From Pelagibius sp048268885 (lineage in GTDB: Bacteria > Pseudomonadota > Alphaproteobacteria > Kiloniellales > Kiloniellaceae): a stretch of 64,000 bases of DNA. Below the pieces are notes generated by a model. It worked only from the letters and a program-made list of their open reading frames with translations, had not been told where the DNA came from and ran no database searches. The first letter of the stretch is position 1. Each line of letters opens with the position of its first letter. The stretch spans positions 97,311-161,310 of the forward strand of contig JBLWUP010000009.1 in NCBI GenBank assembly GCA_048268885.1. Direction: 5' to 3'. Below are positions 26,003-33,927 of this stretch, piece after piece. The position numbers and the translations under genes are program-made.

Positions 26003-26808
26003 CGCAGGACGGCACGCCCTGCTGCTACGAGGTCTTTGCCCTGCGCTACGCGACCGTCCAGCGGCAGCCGCAGGAAAACTTCATCTCGCCCGATCCTCAT
26101 GACGGCCCGCTGTCGATGGACTACTTCGTCTGGTTGATCCGGGGCGAGGGCCGCGCCATCGTGGTGGACACGGGCTTCGGCGCGGAGGCGGCCCGGCAGC
26201 GGGGTCGCACTCTGCTGCAAGCGCCGGCCGAAGCCCTGGCCGCGCTGGACGTCGACTGCGCGGCGGTGGCCGATGTCGTCATCACCCACCTGCACTACGA
26301 CCACGCCGGCAATCTGCAGGACTTCCCCCAGGCGCGCTTTCATCTGCAGGACGCGGAGATCGCCTATGCGACCGGCCGGCTGATGTGCCACGACATGCTG
26401 CGCCATGCCTATGACGTCGAAGACGTCGTCGCCATGGTCCGCCGGGTCTATGCCGGGCGCGTCGTCTTCCACGAGGGCGAATCGGAGATCGCCCCCGGGG
26501 TGACGCTCCACCGCATCGGCGGTCATACCAAGGGGCTGCAGGCGGTGCGCGTGCGCACGGCGCGGGGCCATGTGGTGCTGGCCTCGGATGCGACGCATTA
26601 CTACGCCAACATCCGCCGGCGCGACCCCTTTCCCATCGTCGTTGACGTCGGCGCCATGCTGGAAGGTTACCGGACCCTTGAACAGCTGGCCGACAGTGAA
26701 GACCATATCGTGCCCGGGCATGACCCCGAGGTCATGCGCCGCTATCCCGCCGTGGAGAATGTCGATGCGCAGGCCGTGGCCCTGCACTTGCCGCCGGCCC
26801 TGTCTTGA
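25999..26808 (+). CDS. Metallo-beta-lactamase fold hydrolase (lactonase-like)
   Basis: A 269-residue MBL-fold enzyme with the complete zinc motif THLHYDHAGN, plus GGHTKGLQ and SDATHYY for the remaining ligands. The arrangement resembles AttM/AiiA-type lactonases, so a lactone or ester substrate is plausible. The ATG overlaps the stop of the dehydrogenase gene, implying a shared pathway, perhaps opening a lactone to a hydroxy acid that the dehydrogenase oxidises (inference). Confidence 0.83.
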   Translation: MTQDGTPCCYEVFALRYATVQRQPQENFISPDPHDGPLSMDYFVWLIRGEGRAIVVDTGFGAEAARQRGRTLLQAPAEALAALDVDCAAVADVVITHLHYDHAGNLQDFPQARFHLQDAEIAYATGRLMCHDMLRHAYDVEDVVAMVRRVYAGRVVFHEGESEIAPGVTLHRIGGHTKGLQAVRVRTARGHVVLASDATHYYANIRRRDPFPIVVDVGAMLEGYRTLEQLADSEDHIVPGHDPEVMRRYPAVENVDAQAVALHLPPALS

Positions 26809-26855
26809 ACTGCTGGGGTCTTGAGCCGACGGGGCCTTGAGCCGCCGGGCTCCCG

Positions 26856-27371
26856 CTACGCCAGTTCCCAGATGTAGCCGATGGCAAACTTGTTCGCCTG
26901 TCGGTCTTCCATCGGCAGGGCGAGGTCGATCAGGGTGCAGTGCCGCCGGTTTTTATACGCCATGTCGTAGGCCAGGACCGTCGGGCGCTGTTCGAAGTAG
27001 ACGACCTGGTCGGAACGCTTCCACAAGGCGTTGGCCTCGCCCTTGACGTGGTCGTCGGTGCGCTGGCCGACGACATCTTCGTTCCATTTGGCCTTCAATC
27101 CTTCGCCCATGAGGCGCATGCGGCTCTGCCGCTCCGCGGGATCCCATTCCTCGATGTAGATGTTGGACAGCAGGGCCGGAACCTCGGTCGGGTCGAAGGC
27201 CTGTTTCATCGCCAGACCGTGCTCCTTGAGCAGGCGAGACCAATAGTCGAAAAGCCGCCTGGCGTTGGCATTGCCGATCAGCTTCTGGAATTCCATGGTA
27301 TCGCGACCCGCGAGGATTTCCCCTGCGGTAGGCCCTGAAATCAGCCCTGGCGCGAGTAGGTCAGAATTCAT
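26856..27371 (-). CDS. PAS_5 domain protein
   Basis: A ~170-residue protein of the alphaproteobacterial PAS_5 family, first of three in this window (others at 34813-35289 and 47406-47981). The family pattern is visible: ARRLFDYWSRL, AFDPTEVPALLSNIYI, SRMRLMGEGL and NRRHCTLIDLALPM. Such proteins are single-domain sensors of unknown ligand. The start is uncertain: 27371 (MNSDLL) or 27296 (MEFQKL); neither has a clear ribosome site. Confidence 0.7.
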   Translation of the reverse strand: MNSDLLAPGLISGPTAGEILAGRDTMEFQKLIGNANARRLFDYWSRLLKEHGLAMKQAFDPTEVPALLSNIYIEEWDPAERQSRMRLMGEGLKAKWNEDVVGQRTDDHVKGEANALWKRSDQVVYFEQRPTVLAYDMAYKNRRHCTLIDLALPMEDRQANKFAIGYIWELA

Positions 27372-27595
27372 TCGACTTGACTGGTTTGCCCGCAGTGATG
27401 ACGTCCGCCCGACAACCGACGGGCTACAATAGATTCTTGTTTGCAATTTACAATAGTAATTGGCCGGCCGGACAGCCGACGGGATGTCGCAGGCCCGAAG
27501 CCCCGATCAGTTGGTCGTATCTTGCGCCCTATCTGCGAAGAGTCCGTTAAGGCCCGGCGGTGGCGGCGGGGCCCTCTGCGAGCCAAATTTTCCGT

Positions 27596-28165
27596 TTAGG
27601 GCGCCGTCTCAGGGAAGGCGCGCGCGGTCATGCGGCGGCAGTGATCGCGGACGTCGGCCGGCCAGCGGTCGATCAGACTGCTGAAGCCTTCGCGCTGTCC
27701 GGCGAAGAGCGCGCGCGCTGCTTCCTCGAAGCCCGGCAGGTCCCCGGCCAGGGCCGATATGAAACGGTAGGCCGCGTCGCGCGCCGCCACGTGGTTGTCC
27801 TTGTCGTGGCGGCGGGCGGTCTCGACCAGCTTGCGCAGCGCCGCGGAGGCGCCGCCCGGTTGGCGGTTCAGCCACTCCCAGTGGCGCGGCAGCAAGGTCA
27901 CTTCGCGGGCCACCACGCCCAGTTTGGGCCGGCCCCGGCCGCGCGGGGCCGCTTCTGCCTGCGGGGGCCGGCGGGCGAGGATCTCGGCGGCGTCCCCGCG
28001 GGTGTCCACGTCGACCACCCGCCCGGTCGTGTCCTCAAAGACCAGCAGCGGGGCGTCGCAGCCATGCTCCTCGGCCGCTTTCACGGCCAGGGTCACCTCG
28101 GCGAGGTCACCTTGGGCGAGGCGCTGGTGGCCCTCGAAGGCGGTGAAGGCAGGCGTGTCCGACAT
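27596..28165 (-). CDS. DUF2239 family protein
   Basis: A 189-residue cytoplasmic protein matching DUF2239, with the hallmark LGVVAREVTLLPRHWEWLNRQPGGASAALRKLV in sections and a C-terminal helical part. Function unknown. GAGGAG lies upstream of the start. The promoter is unusually well defined: TTGACT-N17-TAAAAC flanked by two TATCCGGATA-type boxes, and the Shine-Dalgarno falls in a perfect hairpin. This indicates tight, inducible expression. Confidence 0.82.
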   Translation of the reverse strand: MSDTPAFTAFEGHQRLAQGDLAEVTLAVKAAEEHGCDAPLLVFEDTTGRVVDVDTRGDAAEILARRPPQAEAAPRGRGRPKLGVVAREVTLLPRHWEWLNRQPGGASAALRKLVETARRHDKDNHVAARDAAYRFISALAGDLPGFEEAARALFAGQREGFSSLIDRWPADVRDHCRRMTARAFPETAP

Positions 28166-28173
28166 GGGGATCT

Positions 28174-28197
28174 CCTCGGAAACTCAGGTTTCCGAGG
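28174..28197 (-). promoter_or_regulatory. Perfect 10-bp hairpin holding the DUF2239 ribosome site
   Basis: CCTCGGAAAC-CTGA-GTTTCCGAGG on the minus strand; the GAGG of the ribosome-binding site GAGGAG is in the 3' arm. It overlaps the expected transcription start, so part of the 5' arm may not be transcribed; it could instead be a third protein-binding palindrome. Confidence 0.5.
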
Positions 28198-28225
28198 TTT
28201 TATCCGGGTAAAAATAGAAAGTCAA
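28197..28225 (-). promoter_or_regulatory. DUF2239 promoter
   Basis: On the minus strand, TTGACT (28220-28225), a 17-base spacer and TAAAAC (28197-28202): a strong sigma-70-type promoter 32 bases before the start codon. Confidence 0.65.
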
Positions 28226-28238
28226 TTGTATCCGGATA
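28201..28238. promoter_or_regulatory. Paired TATCCGGATA operator boxes
   Basis: TATCCGGGTA at 28201-28210 overlaps the -10 box, and the perfect palindrome TATCCGGATA at 28229-28238 lies just upstream of the -35 box. Their centres are 28 bp apart. This is the layout of a repressor gripping both sides of a promoter. No adjacent regulator gene encodes an obvious partner. Confidence 0.55.
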
Positions 28239-28251
28239 AAAAGACAGCGGC

Positions 28252-29595
28252 TCAGTTCCCGGCCAGCATCATGCCGTCGATGCGCAGGGTCGGGGCATTG
28301 GCGCCGTATTTGAAGACCAGGTCGTTGGCCGGCGTCATGTTGAGGAACATGTCCTTCAGGTTGCCGGCCACCGTGGCTTCGCTGATCGGGGTCGTCAGTT
28401 CGCCCTTTTCGATGCGGAAGCCGGAAGCGCCGCGCGAGTAGTCGCCGGTCACCCCGTTGATGCCCATGCCCATCATGCCGGTGACGTAGAAGCCGTCCTC
28501 GATGTCGGCCATGAGTTCGGCGGGCGAGAGCTCGCCCGGCTCCATGTAGAGGTTGGAGGTGCTGGGCGAGGGCGGGCTGGAGGTGCCGCGCGCCGCATGG
28601 CCGGTCGACTGGAGGCCGAGCTGCCGGGCCGAGCTCAGGTCCAGGATCCAGGTGGTGAGGCGGCCCTGGTCGACGATGTTGAGCCGCCGGTTCGCCAGCC
28701 CCTCGCCGTCGAAGGGCTTCGAGGCCAGGCCGTGCGGGCGGTGCGGGTCGTCGACGATGGTGATGCCCGCGGCGAAGATCTGGTTGTTCAGCTTGTCTTT
28801 CAGGAAGGAGGTGCCGCGCGCGATGGCGGGGCCGGAGATGGCGCCGGCCAGGTGGCGCAGCATGGAGTTGGACACCCGCGGATCGAAGACAAGGGGCAGG
28901 CGCCGGGTCGGCGGCTTCTTGGCGCCGAGGCGCTGGACCGCGCGCTCGCCGGCGCGCCGTCCCACCTCGGCGGCGTCTTCCAGTTCCCGGCCGTAGACGG
29001 CGGAGGCGAACTCGTAGTCGCTTTCCATGCCCAGGCCCTCGCCGGCGATCACCGAGACGCCGACCGAATGGCCGGAGCGGGCGTAGCCCTGGGCGAAGCC
29101 GTTGGAGGTGACCAGCGCGATGTCGATGCGGCTCCAGCTCGCCTCGGCACCTTCGGAATTGGTGATGCCGGTGATGCTGCGGGCGGCCTCCTCGCAGGCG
29201 CGGGCGCGTTCGATCAGCACCTCGGGCGCCGGCTCCTCGGTATCGAGGATATCGAGATCGGGGACCGAGGTGGCCAGCTGCTCCGCCTCGGCCAGGCCGC
29301 AGTAGGGGTCTTCCGGCACCACCTTCGCCATGGCCAGCGCCCGCTCGACCAGCTCGTCCAGGCTGTCCTGGGCCAGGTGGGTGGAGGAAACGATGGCCTG
29401 GCGCTTGCCCAGCAGCACGCGCAGGCCGACGTCGTGGCTCTCCTCGCGCTCCAGGCGCTCCGGCGCGCCCAGGCGCTGGGCGTGGGACAGGCCGGTGGAG
29501 CTGAAATGCACGGCGTCGGCGGCGTCGGCGCCGGCCTTCTTGGCCTTGGCGGTGAGGTCGCCGAGCAGGGAAAGCGGATCGTCCAATGCGGTCAT
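28252..29595 (-). CDS. pmbA: Metalloprotease TldE/PmbA
   Basis: TldE, the non-catalytic partner of the TldD/TldE heterodimer that degrades unfolded peptides and matures modified peptides such as microcins. The 447-residue protein has the family blocks GLRVLLGKRQAIVSS, DGEGLANRRLNIVDQG and GINGVTGDYSRGASGFRIEKGE, and lacks HExxxH, as expected. The start at 29595 has GAGAGG upstream. The catalytic partner TldD is at 50999-52432. Confidence 0.92.
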   Translation of the reverse strand: MTALDDPLSLLGDLTAKAKKAGADAADAVHFSSTGLSHAQRLGAPERLEREESHDVGLRVLLGKRQAIVSSTHLAQDSLDELVERALAMAKVVPEDPYCGLAEAEQLATSVPDLDILDTEEPAPEVLIERARACEEAARSITGITNSEGAEASWSRIDIALVTSNGFAQGYARSGHSVGVSVIAGEGLGMESDYEFASAVYGRELEDAAEVGRRAGERAVQRLGAKKPPTRRLPLVFDPRVSNSMLRHLAGAISGPAIARGTSFLKDKLNNQIFAAGITIVDDPHRPHGLASKPFDGEGLANRRLNIVDQGRLTTWILDLSSARQLGLQSTGHAARGTSSPPSPSTSNLYMEPGELSPAELMADIEDGFYVTGMMGMGINGVTGDYSRGASGFRIEKGELTTPISEATVAGNLKDMFLNMTPANDLVFKYGANAPTLRIDGMMLAGN

Positions 29596-29813
29596 AAGGC
29601 CTCTCTCGGGGGACGGGAAGGGGACGCGGGCTTGTGCTTGCCAGGGAATATAGGGGCTATTCCCCGGCGGCGCACCCACCGGGCGGCCAAATTCGGCCCG
29701 CGCCGGCCGGGAACCCTTTTGCCGCGAAAGCGTTCATTGTCGAGGCGGCGTGCGCTTGGCACGGTGCCGGGATGGACGGCGCAGGGGGTCCAATCAGGAG
29801 AAAACCCAAGACG

Positions 29814-30647
29814 ATGCAAGCCGAGACGAAGACCTCGGAACGAGGTGACGGCGTGTCCCCAGAGGAAATGGAGGACGTCGAGGAGCGCCAGAAGCTTCGC
29901 GCGCCGCTGGTCTACGAGATCATCCGCGCCGAGGGCGAGGAGGAGCTGCGGCGGCCGCTCGACTCCCTCTGGTGGTCCGGTGTCGCCGCCGGCCTGGGGA
30001 TATCCTTCTCGGTCGTGGCGGAAGGCATTCTGCACAGCCACCTCCCGGATGCGCCCTGGCGCCCGCTGGTCGAGAACTTCGGCTACTGCTTCGGCTTCCT
30101 GATCGTGGTGCTCGGCCGCCTGCAGCTCTTCACCGAAAACACGATCACCGCCGTCCTGCCCTTGGCAAAGGCGCGCACCGCGCGCAACTTCTGGCTGACG
30201 GGGCGCCTTTGGGGCGTCGTCTTCGTGGCGAACATGGCCGGCACGATGCTGTTCGCCCTCTCGGCGGTCCTCGTCGGCCTCTTCACCGCCGATCAGCTCG
30301 CCGGCCTGTTCGAGATCGCGCATCACCTGATGGCCAAGAGTCCCATGGAGATGCTGTGGCACGCGGTGCCGGCGGGCTTTCTGGTCGCCGCCATGGTGTG
30401 GATGATGCCCAGCGCCAAAGGCAGTGAGTTCTGGGTCATCCTGGCCGTCACCTATTTGATTGCGATCGGCGACTTCGCCCACGTGATCGCCGGTTCGGCG
30501 GAGGCCTTCCTTCTGCTGCTCAGCGGCGAGATCGGCATCGTGCAGACCCTGTTGGGATTCCTGCTGCCGGCGTTCGTCGGCAATGTGTTGGGCGGAACGA
30601 TCCTGTTCACCGTGCTGGCCTATGCGCAGGTGAAGGAGGAACTCTAG
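29814..30647 (+). CDS. Formate/nitrite transporter (FNT) family protein, YfdC-like
   Basis: A 277-residue membrane channel-like protein with six hydrophobic segments and an acidic, charged N-terminal region (residues 1-50). The FNT block LGRLQLFTENTITAVLPL and LLPAFVGNVLGGTILF are visible. It is closer in pattern to YfdC than to FocA, so the substrate is uncertain. AGGAG lies 13 bases upstream, which is rather far. The last three bases of the gene (TAG) are the first three bases of a two-hairpin repeat. Confidence 0.82.
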   Translation: MQAETKTSERGDGVSPEEMEDVEERQKLRAPLVYEIIRAEGEEELRRPLDSLWWSGVAAGLGISFSVVAEGILHSHLPDAPWRPLVENFGYCFGFLIVVLGRLQLFTENTITAVLPLAKARTARNFWLTGRLWGVVFVANMAGTMLFALSAVLVGLFTADQLAGLFEIAHHLMAKSPMEMLWHAVPAGFLVAAMVWMMPSAKGSEFWVILAVTYLIAIGDFAHVIAGSAEAFLLLLSGEIGIVQTLLGFLLPAFVGNVLGGTILFTVLAYAQVKEEL

Positions 30648-30709
30648 ATCGGATTCACAGGGTTGGTGGATCGCCTTCGGCGATTCCAGCCGATCCTGAT
30701 CTGCTCTAG
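30645..30709. repeat. Two-hairpin intergenic element, copy 3 (hairpin 2 only)
   Basis: TAGATCGGATTCACAGGG through GATCTGCTCTAG: the left tip of hairpin 1 is joined directly to hairpin 2, so the first hairpin has been lost. Its left TAG is the stop codon of the FNT gene, and its right CTA is the stop codon (minus strand) of the GNAT gene. The inverted ends extend outward as GAACTCTAGA/TCTAGAGTTC. Confidence 0.85.
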
Positions 30710-31203
30710 AGTTCGTAGTGCAGCACCGGCAGGCAGCGCTCGCTGCCGTCGGGCGCGCGCACGGCGGAACGCATTTTGCCGGACAGCGTCGCCCCGACGG
30801 CGCGGTAGAAGCCGAGGGCGAAGGGGTCGCTCAGCACCTTCAGTCGCCTGAGGCCCTGGGCGCGGGCCCTGGCCACGGCATGGTCCCACAGCGCCCGGCC
30901 GATGCCGCGGCCGATGACGGCGGGTTCGACGAACAGCAGGCTGATCTCCGCCTCGTCGCGCCGCTCGCCGGGATCGAGCGCGTAGAAGCCGAGCGGCGTG
31001 TCCTCCTCGACCAGCACCATGACGCGGCCGGCGGCGATGCCGGCGGGGGAGACCGCCAGTTCGTCGCGGCAGGCCTGGATGAAGCGGGGGTCGTAGCCCC
31101 AGTAGGCTTTGGAGCGCAGCGCCAGGGCGGACAGCGTGCCGCATTCCTCGGCTTTCGCCGGGCGCAGGTATCGACCGGAACTCATCGCGGCAACCTCACG
31201 CAT
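30706..31203 (-). CDS. GNAT family N-acetyltransferase
   Basis: A 165-residue acetyltransferase. LRPAKAEECGTLSALALRSKAYWGYD at the N-terminus, EISLLFVEPAVIGRGIGRALWDHAVARA (acetyl-CoA loop) and the SDPFALGFYRAVGA block are typical. The start at 31203 follows GGGGGAGG with 5 bases spacing. Substrate unknown. Its stop codon lies in the terminal bases of the two-hairpin repeat shared with the FNT gene. Confidence 0.85.
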   Translation of the reverse strand: MREVAAMSSGRYLRPAKAEECGTLSALALRSKAYWGYDPRFIQACRDELAVSPAGIAAGRVMVLVEEDTPLGFYALDPGERRDEAEISLLFVEPAVIGRGIGRALWDHAVARARAQGLRRLKVLSDPFALGFYRAVGATLSGKMRSAVRAPDGSERCLPVLHYEL

Positions 31204-31316
31204 TTCAGCCTCCCCCAACGGGCCACCCCTGCCTGAGAGGTGTACCCGCGACGGAATCGGGCGCGAAGTAACAAAATGCTGCGGTTTGTTTCAGCGTCCG
31301 GTCGAAGAGCCGCGAA

Positions 31317-31347
31317 AAGGGCCGGGAACGCAACGCTCCCGGCCCTT
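31317..31347 (-). terminator. Rho-independent terminator downstream of leuA
   Basis: A perfect 11-bp stem AAGGGCCGGGA/TCCCGGCCCTT with a 9-base loop, followed on the minus strand by TTTT. It lies about 190 bases after the leuA stop, beyond a dispersed repeat. No gene lies between leuA and this hairpin. Confidence 0.65.
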
Positions 31348-31382
31348 CGCTGACTTGGCGGCAAATTGGGGTTAGGCGGCCC

Positions 31383-31470
31383 ATGCTTCGAGACGCCCCT
31401 GCGGGGCTCCTCAGCATGAGGACTGAGCTAAGCCTCACCCTGAGGAGCGCTCCGATGGAGCGCGTCTCGA
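31383..31470. repeat. Dispersed palindrome, CTTCGAGACG/CGTCTCGA family, second copy
   Basis: ATGCTTCGAGACG at the left, GCTCCTCAGCATGAGGA and CCTCACCCTGAGGAGCG inside, CGCGTCTCGA at the right. Same parts and order as the copy at 11696-11788, in opposite orientation of the inner arms. It lies just downstream of leuA. Confidence 0.7.
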
Positions 31471-31533
31471 CCTGCCTGCGCGTAGCCGAAGCGGCTGCGC
31501 TTCGGCGGAGGCAGGAGGGTGGGACCCGGAAGC

Positions 31534-33282
31534 TCAGGCCGCCTGGCCGGAACTCTGCGGCTCGGCCGCGACCATCTGGTTGGCGGCGCTGACCACGGCC
31601 TGCAGGCAGGCCACCACGATGTTGGGATGCTGGCCGACGCCCCAATAGACCGTGCCGTCGGCGGCTTCCGCCTCGACGTAGGCGACGGCCTTGGCGTCGG
31701 CGCCCGCGCCCACGGCGTGCTCGTGGTAGTCGTGCACCTTGATGTCGATGCCGCAGTCCTTGCGCAGGGCGTCGACGAAGGCGGCGATGGGGCCGTTGCC
31801 GCTGCCCTGGATTTCGCGGCGCGCGCCGTTCTCCTCGATCACCGCGGTCAGCTGGCGCATTTCCGAGGCGTGGGTGTCGGGCACCGAGCGGTGCTCGATG
31901 AAGGCATAGGGCAGGCGCGGCGCCAGGTAGGTCTGCTCGAAGAGATCCCAGATCTGCTTCGGGGTGATCTCCTTGCCGCTGGTGTCGGCCTGCTCCTGCA
32001 CCTTCTGGGTGAAGGAGACCTGCAGCTTGCGCGGCAGCTCCAGGCCGTACTCGCTGTGCAGGATGTAGGCGATGCCGCCCTTGCCGGACTGGCTGTTGAT
32101 GCGCACCACCGCTTCGTAGGAACGCCCCACGTCGCGCGGGTCGATCGGCAGGTAGGGCACTTCCCAGAGGCCGGAATTGCTCTGCTTCATGGCCGCCATG
32201 CCCTTCTTGATGGCGTCCTGGTGGGAGCCGGAGAAGGCGGTGAAGACCAGGTCGCCGGCGTAAGGGTGCCGCTCGGGCACCGGCAGCTGGTTGCAGTACT
32301 CGGCGGTCTCGCGGACCTTGTCGATGTCGGAGAAGTCGATGCCCGGATCGATGCCCTGGGTGAAGAGGTTCAGGCCCAGGGTGACCACGTCGACGTTGCC
32401 GGTGCGCTCGCCGTTGCCGAACAGCGTGCCCTCGATGCGGTCGGCCCCGGCCATGACGCCCAGCTCCGCCGCCGCGACGCCGGTGCCGCGGTCGTTGTGC
32501 GGATGCAGCGACAGCACGATGGAGTCACGGTCCTTGATGTTGCGGTGGAACCACTCGATCTGGTCGGCGTAGATGTTCGGCGTCGACATCTCCACCGTGG
32601 CCGGCAGGTTCAGGATGGTCTTCTTCTCCGGCGTCGGCTGCCAGACGTCCATCACCGCCTCGCAGATCTCCTTGGCGAAGTCCATCTCGGTGCCGGTGAA
32701 GCTCTCCGGTGAGTACTGGAAGAGCACCTCGGTGTCGCTCTCGCTTTCCATCCGGGTGGCCAGGTCGCGCACGCGCTCGGCGCCCTTCACCGCGATGTCG
32801 ACGATGCCCGGCTGGTCGAGGCCGAAGACCACCCGGCGCTGCAGGGTGGAGGTCGAGTTGTAGAGGTGGACGATGACCCGGCGGGCGCCCTGGATGGCCT
32901 CGAAGGTGCGGTCGATCAGGTGGTCGCGCGACTGGGTCAGCACCTGGATGGTGACGTCGTCGGGGATCATGTCCTTTTCGATCAGCTCGCGCACGAAGTC
33001 GAAATCTGTCTGCGAGGCCGAGGGGAAACCGACTTCGATCTCCTTGAAGCCCATCTCGACCAGCAGCTTGAACATGCGCCGCTTGCGCGCGCCGTCCATC
33101 GGCTCGATCAGGGCCTGGTTGCCGTCGCGCAGGTCGACCGAGCACCACACCGGCGGCTCGGTGATGACCCTGCCCGGCCACTGGCGGTCGGGCAGGTCGA
33201 TGGGCTTGAAGGCGGTGTACTTCTCGGCCGGATTGGCCCGGGGTCGCTGGGGACCGGACGGCGTGGTGGAGGGGTTGCTCAT
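31534..33282 (-). CDS. leuA: 2-isopropylmalate synthase, long type
   Basis: Condenses acetyl-CoA with 2-oxoisovalerate, the first committed step of leucine synthesis. The 582-residue protein is of the long class. The catalytic TIM barrel has SVDLRDGNQALIEPM, GFPSASQTDFDFVRELI and LSLHPHNDRGTGVAAAE (metal-binding HxH); the C-terminal regulatory domain follows from about residue 430 and contains the feedback site (GSGNGPIAAFVDAL). The start at 33282 has AAGGA upstream. No leader peptide with Leu codons was found. Confidence 0.95.
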   Translation of the reverse strand: MSNPSTTPSGPQRPRANPAEKYTAFKPIDLPDRQWPGRVITEPPVWCSVDLRDGNQALIEPMDGARKRRMFKLLVEMGFKEIEVGFPSASQTDFDFVRELIEKDMIPDDVTIQVLTQSRDHLIDRTFEAIQGARRVIVHLYNSTSTLQRRVVFGLDQPGIVDIAVKGAERVRDLATRMESESDTEVLFQYSPESFTGTEMDFAKEICEAVMDVWQPTPEKKTILNLPATVEMSTPNIYADQIEWFHRNIKDRDSIVLSLHPHNDRGTGVAAAELGVMAGADRIEGTLFGNGERTGNVDVVTLGLNLFTQGIDPGIDFSDIDKVRETAEYCNQLPVPERHPYAGDLVFTAFSGSHQDAIKKGMAAMKQSNSGLWEVPYLPIDPRDVGRSYEAVVRINSQSGKGGIAYILHSEYGLELPRKLQVSFTQKVQEQADTSGKEITPKQIWDLFEQTYLAPRLPYAFIEHRSVPDTHASEMRQLTAVIEENGARREIQGSGNGPIAAFVDALRKDCGIDIKVHDYHEHAVGAGADAKAVAYVEAEAADGTVYWGVGQHPNIVVACLQAVVSAANQMVAAEPQSSGQAA

Positions 33283-33856
33283 GGTTCCGTTTCCTTCTCG
33301 CCGGGCGGGGCGGCGCCTCTTCTGAGGGCTCTGCCGCCGCCGGGCTGCTGTCTGATGATTTTCGCGGTGTGAATGCTGGGGTGTGGCCAGGCTACAGCCG
33401 CTGCGGCGCCAACGAGGCGCAGCGGCCGCGGCTAAGTCGCAGGCAACCAGGCGGCCCAAAAGCACCGGGGGCCCGGTTCAGGCAGGCGTGGAACGGCTGA
33501 GAAGGGCAGAAAGCGCAGTATTCTGGGGTTTTTCGCGGACTGTCGCTCATCGGAGCGAACCTCTTTCAGGGACTGGGGATGTCGGACGACGGCTTTACCC
33601 GGCGCGCACTTCAGGCGGCCGGGGCAGTAAGTCGTAGCGACAGGAGTCCGTGAAAGATCGTCATAACGCCTGAAAAGTAGGTGCGGGGAGGGAGGCGGTC
33701 AAGGATTTTGGCGGTCCCGCGCTGTCGTCGCGGTTGACCTTCCCGTCGCGGGAAGCTGTGAAATGGCGGCAAATGGGTAGGATTCTTCGGACAAGTTCTC
33801 TTCGGCGCAAGCCCCGGCGGGCGCGCGCGGGCCGGCCTCGCGACCGGGAGGCGGTC
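33283..33856. other. Long intergenic region upstream of leuA
   Basis: About 570 bases with no reading frame I can support. It must hold the leuA promoter. I see no T-box, no Leu-rich leader and no clear promoter boxes. The right end runs into the inverted repeat at 33857-33917. Confidence 0.5.
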
Positions 33857-33917
33857 AGGTCCTGTCCTCATAAATTCGCCAGCGGCGCGGCCACGACAAT
33901 TTATGAGGACAGGACCT
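33857..33917. repeat. Perfect 20-bp inverted repeat before the DUF2652 gene
   Basis: Left arm 33857-33876 begins AGGTCCTGTCC and ends ATAAATT; right arm 33898-33917 is its exact reverse complement; the loop is 21 bases and GC-rich. The right arm ends 11 bases before the ATG at 33928. The AT-rich arms contrast with the surroundings. It could be a leader hairpin, a protein site or the remnant of a mobile palindrome. Confidence 0.85.
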
Positions 33918-33927
33918 AGTGGGGCCG

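Noticed and set aside
31230..31241. CTCTCAGGCA-like sequence on the minus strand suggesting a glycine riboswitch 3' end
   Set aside because: The matching 5' GGGAGAG arm and the GCCGAAGG block are missing, and the downstream GNAT gene is not a typical target.
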